The position numbers and the translations under genes were made by a program. DNA of 64,000 nt from Saccharothrix sp. NRRL B-16314 (lineage in GTDB: Bacteria > Actinomycetota > Actinomycetes > Mycobacteriales > Pseudonocardiaceae): positions 1-64,000 of the forward strand of contig NZ_JNXC01000032.1 in assembly GCF_000716595.1 (NCBI RefSeq). Reading direction: 5' to 3'. The notes under the pieces were generated by a model. The model saw only the letters and a program-made list of their open reading frames with translations. It did no database searches and was not told the origin of the DNA. Positions within the stretch are counted from its first letter, which is position 1, and every line of letters begins with the position of its first letter. This document shows, piece after piece, positions 9,841 to 16,102 of the stretch.

Positions 9841-9913
9841 TCGTCCCGCCAGGCTTCGAACCTGGGACCTTCCGCATGTCGAGCGGATGCTCTACCGGCT
9901 GAGCTACAGGACG
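9841..9913 (-). tRNA. tRNA-like gene, nominal anticodon GAC (Val) with C33, no encoded CCA
   Basis: A 73-nt cloverleaf with canonical D-arm (GCTC/GAGC, GG in loop), variable region AGGTC, T-arm CCAGG-TTCGAAG-CCTGG and acceptor CGTCCTG/CGGGACG, discriminator A. The anticodon stem TCCGC/GCGGA encloses TCGACAT. Read normally this gives anticodon GAC, but position 33 is C instead of the near-universal U, and C1-G72 is not the usual valine acceptor. CCA is not encoded. The body looks functional while the anticodon loop is aberrant, which fits an RNA meant to be cut or sensed rather than translated. A shifted reading (CGA, Ser) would need an unpaired stem and is less likely. It is the first unit of the cluster. 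Confidence 0.72.
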
Positions 9914-9914
9914 T

Positions 9915-9938
9915 CTTCTGCCACGGCACGAACAGAAG
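9915..9938 (-). other. Second leader hairpin before the first tRNA unit
   Basis: Six-base inverted repeat CTTCTG/CAGAAG with a 12-base loop, directly between the terminator-like hairpin at 9939-9970 and the first tRNA unit. Its first arm is also the pyrimidine-rich tail of that hairpin, so the two elements are contiguous and could influence each other's folding or serve as a processing site. Confidence 0.4.
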
Positions 9939-9970
9939 AGCCGCCCGGATCGGTTTCCCGATGGGCGGCT
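9939..9970 (-). terminator. Terminator/attenuator-like hairpin in the tRNA-cluster leader
   Basis: Long imperfect hairpin: outer arms AGCCGCCC/GGGCGGCT (8 bp), a two-base bulge, then ATCGG/CCGAT (5 bp) around a TTTC loop. On the minus strand it is followed by CTTCTGTTC, the most T-rich run nearby, as in an intrinsic terminator. It lies 23 bp after a 23-residue ORF and 26 bp before the first tRNA unit. If transcription of the tRNAs starts upstream, this would act as an attenuator; otherwise it simply ends the small-ORF transcript. Confidence 0.55.
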
Positions 9971-9993
9971 CCCCGGTCACGACGAAGGTCACG

Positions 9994-10065
9994 TCATGGC
10001 AGGAAGTCCGTGCAGCGCAGGAGCATCGAATGGACGGGATGGACCGCGTGTCGCATGGTCATCAT
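9994..10065 (-). CDS. Possible 23-residue leader peptide ORF
   Basis: A short ORF starting ATG at 10065, eight bases after a perfect AAGGAG, and reading MMTMRHAVHPVHSMLLRC then TDFLP. It is rich in His, Met and Arg and has no signal or membrane segment. A terminator-like hairpin lies 23 bp after its stop, and the tRNA cluster follows. The layout (strong ribosome binding site, tiny ORF, hairpin, RNA genes) resembles a translational attenuator. The three His codons are suggestive because a tRNA-His-like gene is downstream, but that link is speculation. An in-frame extension upstream to about 65 codons exists but lacks a comparable ribosome binding site. Confidence 0.4.
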   Translation of the reverse strand: MMTMRHAVHPVHSMLLRCTDFLP

Positions 10066-10174
10066 GATGTCCGCTCCTTCCGCTGTGGTGTGGGGCAAGC
10101 ATGCCTGTCGGACTCCAAGTGGTGCAACGCCTTTACCAAGCCCTTCATGCAATCGCTCGGCTACGATCCACCGC

Positions 10175-10828
10175 ATGCCGGAACCCCGCACCCTCGCGGA
10201 CCTCCCCTTCGCCTCCTACCTGGAGGACCACGACGGAGAACACCTGGAGCCGGGCGGCGACTACAACGTCGTGCGCTTCGCCGACCGGGAGTTCCCCGCC
10301 CAGGCGGCGGGGAACGCGAGGTTCAGCGAGTCGGCGATGTCCACCGTCAGGTTCACCGACGGGTCGTTGCGGCGGTCCCGGTTCAACGACGTCTGGCTGC
10401 ACGGCGTCCAGGTCATCGGCACCGACCTGGCCGAAACGGGCTGGCTCGACGCGGAGATCGTGAACAGCGCGTTCGCCGGGGTGGCGCTGTTCGAGTCGTC
10501 CATGAGCCGCGTGGTGTTCTTCGGCTGCAAGCTCGTCTCGATCAACCTCCGCGGCGCGAAGCTGCGCGACGTCACGTTCGTGAACAGCATCCTGCGCGAC
10601 GTGGACTTCACCGAAGCCGAGCTGACCAACGTGTCCTTCCCCGGCTCCACCCTCGAAGACACCCGGTTCGCGCAGGTCAAGCTCAAGAAGGTGGACCTGC
10701 GCGAAGCCGCCGAACTGGGCATCCGCAACGGTGTCGACTCGCTCAAGGGCGCGACGATCACCCTCGCCCAGGCGTTGGACCTGGCCCCGGTGTTCGCCCA
10801 CACGCTCGGCATCACGGTGAAGGACTGA
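10175..10828 (+). CDS. Pentapeptide-repeat protein
   Basis: Cytoplasmic protein of 217 residues. About residues 50-190 are pentapeptide repeats of the A(D/N)LXX type (VRFTDGSLRRSRFNDV, DLAETGWLD, INLRGAKLRDVTF, ILRDVDFTEAELTNVSF). They fold as a right-handed quadrilateral beta-helix. Some family members mimic DNA and shield gyrase from quinolones or peptide toxins; most have unknown roles, and nothing here proves gyrase binding. The start ATG at 10175 follows the usual N-terminal PEPRTLADLPF segment; no strong ribosome binding site is present, so the transcript may be leaderless. The 3' end overlaps the convergent serine hydrolase gene by 17 bp. The promoter region is shared, head to head, with the small leader ORF of the tRNA cluster. 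Confidence 0.88.
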   Translation: MPEPRTLADLPFASYLEDHDGEHLEPGGDYNVVRFADREFPAQAAGNARFSESAMSTVRFTDGSLRRSRFNDVWLHGVQVIGTDLAETGWLDAEIVNSAFAGVALFESSMSRVVFFGCKLVSINLRGAKLRDVTFVNSILRDVDFTEAELTNVSFPGSTLEDTRFAQVKLKKVDLREAAELGIRNGVDSLKGATITLAQALDLAPVFAHTLGITVKD

Positions 10829-12173
10829 CCCTCGGCGCCGCGCGGAACCCGAAGTGCAGGTAGGGCGAACCGTCGGGCAGGTCGTAGAACACCACGGGTG
10901 CCCACGGGTCGTGCTCGTTGCGCCGTGCCGCGAAGATCCCGTCCCCGACCGGCACGAGGTCCATGTCCAGCGGCGTGCTGACCTTGGCCAGCTCACCGCT
11001 GTTCACGCCGCGCAGGTGCAGCACGCCGTCCCGCTCGGTCACCTCCACCGTGAAGCCCTCACGCGGGTAGCAGCCGACGTACTGGGCGATGTCCACCACC
11101 GGCGGCTCGGCGGGCGGTGCGAAACGCGGCACGGCGACACCGGCGCACTCGGTCAGCAACTCGCTGAACAACCGGGAGTAGACCTCGTTGGCGACACCGC
11201 CGTTGGCGAGCAGCGCCACCGCCACCCCCGCCTCCGGAACCACCCGCAGCACCGCCTTCTGGCCGATCGTCGCGCCGTCGTGGCCGATGACGCGACGGCC
11301 GGGCCAGTCGTAGAGGATCCAGCCGAGGCCCCAGTCCAGGTGCGAGGCACGGCGGAACGGCGGCGACACCTGCGGTTCGCGCATCGCGGCGACCTGCTCG
11401 GCGGGCAGGATCACGGTGCCGTCCGGCGCGCGTCCGCCGTCCATGTGCAGTCGGGCGAACCGGACGACGTCGGCGGCGGTCGCGGTGATGGTCCCGGCCG
11501 GGCCGGCGGAACGGGCGAGGTTCCACACGGGCGCGGGCACCGGGTCCTCACCGGGTTCACCGAGATGGCCCAGGGCCGCGCGGAACCTCAGCGCCTCCTC
11601 CGGGAGCGTCATCGTGCTCCGCACACCCAACGGGGTGAGGATGCGTTCTCGCAGCGCGACGTCCCAGACCTGGTCGGTGAGCACCTCGACGATCCGGCCG
11701 AGGATGCTGAAACCGCTGTTGCAGTAGGACATCGTGACGCCCGGCGGGTGGTTCTGCCCCAGCGCCGCGCACGCCGCGACGTACACGGCCAGGCAGTCGT
11801 CGCCGCGCCCGGTGTCGTGGAAGAAGTCACCGTCGATGCCGCTCGTGTGCGAGAGCAGCTGGCGGGGCGTCACGGTCTTCGTGGCCACCGGGTCGGCGAC
11901 CGCGAAGCCCGGCAGCACCGACGCGACCGGTGCGTCCAGGTCGAGCCGGCCCTCCGCGACCAGCTGCATGATCAGTGTGGCGGTGTACAGCTTGGTGATC
12001 GAGCCGATCTGGAACAGCGAGTCGGTGGTCGCCTCGACTCCGGTGCCGACGTGCAGCACGCCGGTCGCGCACTCGTGGATCTCACCGTCGACCAGGACGG
12101 CCAGTGACGCGCCTGGCACCCGATGCTCTTCGCACAGCTCCGCAAGCCGGTTCTTCCAGTGGTCGATGTCCAT
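10812..12173 (-). CDS. Serine hydrolase, beta-lactamase/PBP class C fold
   Basis: Penicillin-binding-protein-like serine hydrolase of 453 residues, probably a cytoplasmic esterase or D-aminopeptidase because no signal peptide is present. The nucleophile motif is S58-I-T-K61, the second motif is YCNSG, and the late HDG motif is in GHDGATIGQK. A C-terminal beta-rich region (VGCYPREGFTVEV to the end) is lipocalin-like, as in many actinobacterial members. Start ATG 12173 follows a G-rich GGGGGGAG sequence; a further in-frame start 15 codons upstream lacks support. It overlaps the pentapeptide gene by 17 bp tail to tail. Substrate cannot be predicted. Confidence 0.88.
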   Translation of the reverse strand: MDIDHWKNRLAELCEEHRVPGASLAVLVDGEIHECATGVLHVGTGVEATTDSLFQIGSITKLYTATLIMQLVAEGRLDLDAPVASVLPGFAVADPVATKTVTPRQLLSHTSGIDGDFFHDTGRGDDCLAVYVAACAALGQNHPPGVTMSYCNSGFSILGRIVEVLTDQVWDVALRERILTPLGVRSTMTLPEEALRFRAALGHLGEPGEDPVPAPVWNLARSAGPAGTITATAADVVRFARLHMDGGRAPDGTVILPAEQVAAMREPQVSPPFRRASHLDWGLGWILYDWPGRRVIGHDGATIGQKAVLRVVPEAGVAVALLANGGVANEVYSRLFSELLTECAGVAVPRFAPPAEPPVVDIAQYVGCYPREGFTVEVTERDGVLHLRGVNSGELAKVSTPLDMDLVPVGDGIFAARRNEHDPWAPVVFYDLPDGSPYLHFGFRAAPRVSPSP

Positions 12174-12236
12174 CGCCCGCTCCCCCCGGATGCCGCGAAA
12201 ATACCGTCGTACCAACACGTTAACCGACTCTGTGAT

Positions 12237-12812
12237 CTACGGGAGGGCGCTTTCCTCCGACCAGGTGTAGTCGGGCGGGCGGTAGTCGCGGCAGCGGGAG
12301 AGGAGCCGGTCGAGGTCGTGGTCCACCAGCAGCATCTCGCGGTACGGCGGCTTGAGGAATCCCTCCTCCACCATGTGGTCGATCATCTTCAGCAGGTGCC
12401 CGAAGTAGCCGTCGACGTCCAGCAGGCCGACCGGCTTGGTGTGCAGGCCCAATTGAGCCCACGTCCAGACCTCGAAGAGCTCCTCCAACGTGCCCGCGCC
12501 GCCGGGGAGCGTGATGAAGGCGTCGGCCAGGGTCGCCATCAACGCCTTGCGCTCGTGCATCGACTCGACCACGTGCAGTTTTGTGAGATTTCCGTGCGCC
12601 ACCTCCCAGTCGACCAGGCTGCGCGGGATCACCCCGGTGACCGAGCCGCCGGCAGCCAGTGCCGCGTCGGCCAACGCCCCCATCGTGCCGACCCGCCCGC
12701 CCCCGTAAACCACCTCGGTGCCGCGTTCGGCCAAGGTGCGGCCGACCAGCGCGGCGACCTCGACGTGCCGAACCCGGCCGCCGGACGAACCGCAGAACAC
12801 ACACACCCGCAT
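12237..12812 (-). CDS. LOG-family protein (cytokinin-type nucleoside 5'-monophosphate phosphoribohydrolase)
   Basis: Protein of 191 residues with the Rossmann-like LOG fold. The N-terminal VCVFCGSSGG, GGGRVGTMGALADAAL and the active-site PGGAGTLEELFEVWTW (PGGxGTxxE) are diagnostic. Family members release free base from nucleoside 5'-monophosphates such as isopentenyladenosine monophosphate; older annotation as lysine decarboxylase is unsupported. The ATG at 12812 gives the standard MRVCVFCG start; the 14 upstream in-frame residues are not conserved in style. It is a single gene whose upstream region carries the tandem repeats at 12951-13004. Physiological substrate in actinomycetes is uncertain. 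Confidence 0.92.
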   Translation of the reverse strand: MRVCVFCGSSGGRVRHVEVAALVGRTLAERGTEVVYGGGRVGTMGALADAALAAGGSVTGVIPRSLVDWEVAHGNLTKLHVVESMHERKALMATLADAFITLPGGAGTLEELFEVWTWAQLGLHTKPVGLLDVDGYFGHLLKMIDHMVEEGFLKPPYREMLLVDHDLDRLLSRCRDYRPPDYTWSEESALP

Positions 12813-12950
12813 GCACCCACGGTAGGACGTCGGCGGCGAGGCGGCCGAGATCACCCGAAAGGGGGGCCGAATTCGGGCATGAATGGAATCGCCGGAATTG
12901 TTGCCGAAGAAGAAAGGTGTGGCACTCGGCCACTCATGCTCGGGGTAGGA

Positions 12951-13066
12951 CCTGGGTGGCCGGGCAGTCCTGGGTGGCCGGGCAGTCCTGGGTGGCCGGG
13001 CAGTCCAGGAGCCCGGGAGTCCGGAAGCCAGGGTGTCCGGGAGCCCGGGAGTCTGGAAGCCGGAGA
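12951..13066. repeat. 18-bp tandem repeat and a second degenerate repeat
   Basis: Three exact 18-bp copies of CCTGGGTGGCCGGGCAGT fill 12951-13004. Right after them a related motif (GCCCGGGAGTC followed by T/CGGAAGCC) appears twice, at about 13011 and 13042. The 375-bp gap between the LOG gene and the SDR gene holds no gene otherwise. There are no spacers, so this is a minisatellite and not a CRISPR array. A 5-bp-stem hairpin (GTGGC/GCCAC) precedes it at 12919-12933. Confidence 0.85.
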
Positions 13067-13187
13067 GAAGGTCGGGGGCGGAACAGCTAGGGAAGGTTGG
13101 CTGCGGGCCGCCGAGGGACGGTCAGCCGAGGACGGTCAGCGGCCCGGCAGCTCCAGAACGGAGTCGGCTGCCGGGCCGTCGGGGTGG

Positions 13188-13907
13188 TCAGCGACCCAGG
13201 CCGGCGCCTCCGTTGACGCCGATGACCTGGCCGGTGATGTGCCCCGCCTCCGGTGACGTCAGGAACGCCACCGCCGCGGCCACGTCGGAGGGTTTGCCGG
13301 TGCGGCCGTTGGCGGGTTGTCCGACCAGCTTCTTGCGCCGCTCCTCGGACAGCGTGCCGCCGAAGAACTCGGTCTCCTCGGTGACCCCCGGCGCCACCAC
13401 GTTCACCGTGATGCCGCGACCGCCCAACCCGAACGCCAAGTCCGCGGTCCACGCTTCGATCGCCGCCTTCGCCGGCCCGTAGCTGCCCGAACCGCGTCGG
13501 GCCGCGATGGAGCCGATCGTGACCACCCGGGCGTCGTCGGCCAAGCGCGGCTCGAGGGCGGTGGTGACGAGGACGGCGGTGAGGACGTTCGACTCGAAGT
13601 TCGCGAGCCACAGCTCGCGCACGTCCGCCAACCCGTCCGGCGCGGGGCGGCGGCGGGCCATGTTGCCGCCCGCGTTGTTCACCAACACGTCCACCCGCTC
13701 CGGCAACTCGTCCAACGCCGCCTGCACCTGTGCCGGGTCGGCGGCGTCGAACACCACCGCCCGCGCGCCGATCTCCGCCGCCGCCGCGCCGAGCACGTCC
13801 GCGCGCCGACCTGTCACCACGACGTCCAGCCCCTGCTTCACCAACCCGGCCGCCACTGCCTTGCCGATCCCCGTCCCACCACCGGTCACGACCGCTGTTC
13901 TCGTCAT
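13188..13907 (-). CDS. Short-chain dehydrogenase/reductase
   Basis: Cytoplasmic NAD(P)-dependent oxidoreductase of the classical SDR family, 239 residues, full length. The cofactor motif TGGGTGIGK lies at residues 8-16, the NNAGG motif near 84-88, the catalytic Ser in VVTIGSIAARR, and the YGPAK (YxxxK) pair follows. The C-terminal GQVIGVNGGAG is typical. An Arg-Arg pair after the second beta strand (TGRRAD) suggests NADP preference. Start ATG 13907. The substrate cannot be inferred; neighbours (LOG protein, dirigent-like protein) give no pathway. The region from 13908 to 14148 holds a divergent promoter with the gene at 14149. Confidence 0.93.
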   Translation of the reverse strand: MTRTAVVTGGGTGIGKAVAAGLVKQGLDVVVTGRRADVLGAAAAEIGARAVVFDAADPAQVQAALDELPERVDVLVNNAGGNMARRRPAPDGLADVRELWLANFESNVLTAVLVTTALEPRLADDARVVTIGSIAARRGSGSYGPAKAAIEAWTADLAFGLGGRGITVNVVAPGVTEETEFFGGTLSEERRKKLVGQPANGRTGKPSDVAAAVAFLTSPEAGHITGQVIGVNGGAGLGR

Positions 13908-13975
13908 GCCATGGTCCTATCAGCGCGATTCGGCCGGGTCGATCCGCTCGTCGGCCCAATAATTCCCGCGATTGT

Positions 13976-13987
13976 TCACATTTGTGA
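13976..13987. promoter_or_regulatory. Short palindrome in SDR/dirigent-like divergent promoter
   Basis: TCACA and TGTGA arms separated by TT in a G+C-poor stretch between two divergent genes. It has the shape of a dimeric regulator site, but with arms of only five bases it may be chance. Confidence 0.3.
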
Positions 13988-14148
13988 TCACGCCCCCGTC
14001 CCGACGCACCCGGTCGCGGTCGGGTGAAAGTGCCTACCACGTTCGAAGGTTCATTTTCAGTCGAAGGTGGAATTGACCGTCCCCCCGCACGCCTCCCGCA
14101 CTAGCGTCCGCACAGAAGTGCGTTCCCACGCTCCGGAGGTGTTTGGTC

Positions 14149-14619
14149 GTGCAGGTCCACCCATGGCTGGTTCTCGCGCTCGCAGGCGGTCTTCTCGGCG
14201 CCGACCAGGTCGGTTCCAGGGAAGCGACCATCGAGGTGGTGGCTAAACGCGGGCTGATGTCCGCCCCGGCCGCACCGGGGGTCGGCGGCGGGTTCGTCGC
14301 CGGCGGTGAACTCTTCACCCCCGACGGCGCCACCAAGGCCGGTGACGGCTATTCGCATTGCGGTGTGCTGTCGGTTTCCGTGGACGTGCCGCCGGCGGTG
14401 ACCGCGCACTGCACGTCCACGTACCGGTTGGCGGACGGAGAACTCCACCTCTCCAGCATGCGCACCTACAAGTCCATCGCGCTGGGCTTCGAGGACACGA
14501 CCATGGCGATCTTGGGCGGCACCGGCGCCTACTCGGACGCCCGCGGTGAGGCCAAGGTGACGCGGTCGTCCTCGTCCGACGTCGCCTACAGGTTCGTCTT
14601 CACCGTGACCGACGGCTGA
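14149..14619 (+). CDS. Dirigent / allene-oxide-cyclase-barrel-like protein
   Basis: Protein of 156 residues. The C-terminal half carries ILGGTGAYSDARGEAKV, close to the GGTGxYxxARG motif of dirigent and allene-oxide-cyclase-barrel proteins, and the N-terminal half has GDGYSHCGVLSVSV. In plants such barrels guide stereochemistry in phenoxy-radical coupling or oxylipin cyclisation. Bacterial members are mostly uncharacterised and often secreted. The GTG at 14149 lies nine bases after GGAGG. The first 17 residues (HPWLVLALAGGLL) could be a weak signal peptide, though the positive n-region is poor. The gene overlaps the convergent gene at 14586 by 34 bp. No partner gene is evident. Confidence 0.72.
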   Translation: MQVHPWLVLALAGGLLGADQVGSREATIEVVAKRGLMSAPAAPGVGGGFVAGGELFTPDGATKAGDGYSHCGVLSVSVDVPPAVTAHCTSTYRLADGELHLSSMRTYKSIALGFEDTTMAILGGTGAYSDARGEAKVTRSSSSDVAYRFVFTVTDG

Positions 14620-15680
14620 CCGACCTCCAGTTCACCGGACAGCGGCACGAGCGGTGAGCGGCGGTTGTCCACCACGGCCAACACCGGGCGCGGGCCACCC
14701 CGCCACTGCCCGCCCGCCAGCGGGATCGTCGCGACGCCGGTCGCGGGCCCGCGGGTCCAGTCGAGCACGCCGGCCATCGTCGTCAGCCGCGTGGCCGCCA
14801 GCACCTCGGCCACCGACGTGGTCGAGTCGGCCGCGTCCACGGCGTGCGCCGCGACCTCGAACAACGCGTGCGCGAGCCCGAGCGGTTGCAGCCAGGGCGA
14901 TCCGGTCGCCTCCTCGTACGCCCGCGCCAGTTCCCGCGGCGTCCACCCGTTCCCGGCGACGTGCTCGTGCTCGGGCGTCCACGACACGATCGTCGCCACC
15001 CGGTCCAGACCGTGCCGGGCCACGCCGAACGGGTAGGTCAGCCACCGCGAGCACGTCACCAGCCGGGGCCGCCGGGCACGCACCACGGCAGCCAGGTCGG
15101 CGGCGGTCGCGGCGCTGGTCACCACCTCCACGTCCCCGATCGCGGGCACCACACCGCTCGACTCCCGGTACGGCAGGTCGACCAGCTCGTGCCCGCGCTC
15201 GACGGCGACAGGCCGGAACCACCGCCGCAACGCGACCCCCTGCGGCCCGTCGTTCCACACGCAGCCGACGGTCCGCGCCGGCCCGACGTGCTCCCACAGG
15301 TCTGCGAACACGGACGCGATGTCGTCCAGCCCCCAGCAGAAGTGGAACGCCCAGCCCGGACGGGAACGGCCGGGGCCTGATCGGGCGGCGGCGAACACCT
15401 GCCACGGCAACGTCGTGGACACGCACGGCACCTCGTGCGCGGCGCACTCGTCCACCACCGCGGGCAACGTCGTCGTGCCGCCCAACGTCACCACCACCCG
15501 CACACCGTCCTCGACCAGCGACCGGGTCGCCGCGCGGGCGCCCTCGGGCGTCGACCCGCTGTCCCGCAGCACCACCTCGGCGGGCCAGGGCAGGGCGCGG
15601 GCGACGAACTCCAGCGGCGCGCCGAGCGGCGCCAGCCTTCCGGTCGCCGCGAGGACGACTCCGATCCCGGGACGCGACAC
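14586..15680 (-). CDS. Periplasmic-binding-protein-like protein without signal peptide
   Basis: About 364 residues with the two-lobed fold of amino-acid-type ABC substrate-binding proteins (type 1 periplasmic binding fold): GIGVVLAATGRLAPLGAPLEF, VVLRDSGSTPEGARAA, VVVTLGGTTTLPAVVDEC, WAFHFCWGLDDIASVF. No signal peptide or lipobox precedes the first strand and no transporter genes are near, so it may be a cytoplasmic sensor or orphan binding protein. Two starts are possible. The GTG at 15680 places the fold at residue 2; the GTG at 15737 adds 19 residues reaching into the upstream tandem repeat. Neither has a good ribosome binding site. It overlaps the convergent gene at its 3' end. Confidence 0.68.
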   Translation of the reverse strand: MSRPGIGVVLAATGRLAPLGAPLEFVARALPWPAEVVLRDSGSTPEGARAATRSLVEDGVRVVVTLGGTTTLPAVVDECAAHEVPCVSTTLPWQVFAAARSGPGRSRPGWAFHFCWGLDDIASVFADLWEHVGPARTVGCVWNDGPQGVALRRWFRPVAVERGHELVDLPYRESSGVVPAIGDVEVVTSAATAADLAAVVRARRPRLVTCSRWLTYPFGVARHGLDRVATIVSWTPEHEHVAGNGWTPRELARAYEEATGSPWLQPLGLAHALFEVAAHAVDAADSTTSVAEVLAATRLTTMAGVLDWTRGPATGVATIPLAGGQWRGGPRPVLAVVDNRRSPLVPLSGELEVGQPSVTVKTNL

Positions 15681-15730
15681 GCCGGCAACGTACCGACGCG
15701 CCCTCGTCCACGATCGGGCGATCCCTACCC

Positions 15731-15768
15731 GAACCACTACCCCGAACCACTACCCCGAACCACTACCC
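15731..15768. repeat. 13-bp tandem repeat, three copies
   Basis: Three 13-bp copies of GAACCACTACCCC lie upstream of the binding-protein-like gene, followed by degenerate GAACC runs to about 15800. This may be a promoter-proximal minisatellite. The rest of 15769-16102 carries the cellulase promoter region and no gene. Confidence 0.8.
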
Positions 15769-15854
15769 GGAACCCGAACCGGAACCCCGGACCGGAACCT
15801 GCACCGGATCGCATTTCGCCCGCCACCGAACAATCCGGTTCACCGCACCGGTCG

Positions 15855-15868
15855 TCGAATGCATTCGA
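15855..15868. promoter_or_regulatory. Perfect 14-bp palindrome upstream of cellulase
   Basis: TCGAATGCATTCGA is a perfect palindrome in a G+C-poor block about 235 bp upstream of the cellulase start. It differs from the LacI operator at 2405 and from the CebR-type TGGGAGCGCTCCCA site, which was not found here. It is a candidate operator with unknown binding protein. Confidence 0.4.
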
Positions 15869-16102
15869 TTCTTGCGGTCGAATAGCCGACCTGATTTCCG
15901 TCGAACACGTCGACGCGATACCGGACGCCCGCACCCCGGAACCGCGTTGCCAGTCGATTCGCGTCGAAACCCTTGCGTGACCCTTCTACTACCGCCAACA
16001 TCATGGCGAGGCAGCGCTGGAACACGCCGCCGCGCCCACCTGTTCCCGGCGCGCGTTCGGTTCCCTCCCTTCCCGCTGCCGCATGCGATTACGAGGAGCG
16101 TC

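Noticed and set aside
9841..9913. Reading the first tRNA unit as tRNA-Ser (CGA) or as a CAU tRNA
   Set aside because: Either shift breaks the five-pair anticodon stem TCCGC/GCGGA, and no long variable arm for Ser is present.
9656..9913. Prophage tRNA cluster or integration site
   Set aside because: Encoded CCA and odd structure recall phage tRNAs, but no integrase, direct repeat pair or phage gene lies nearby.
9994..10191. A 65-codon version of the small leader ORF
   Set aside because: The upstream part has no ribosome binding site and overlaps the divergent promoter; only the last 23 codons follow AAGGAG.
10812..12173. Treating this serine hydrolase as an NRPS release enzyme too
   Set aside because: It has the same fold as the one at 54116 but no biosynthetic gene lies near it.
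14654..16102. Very long open frame running in front of the cellulase start
   Set aside because: It is Arg/Pro/Ala low-complexity, antisense to the binding-protein-like gene, crosses a tandem repeat and lacks a ribosome binding site; the signal peptide and GAGGAG fix the real start near 16103.
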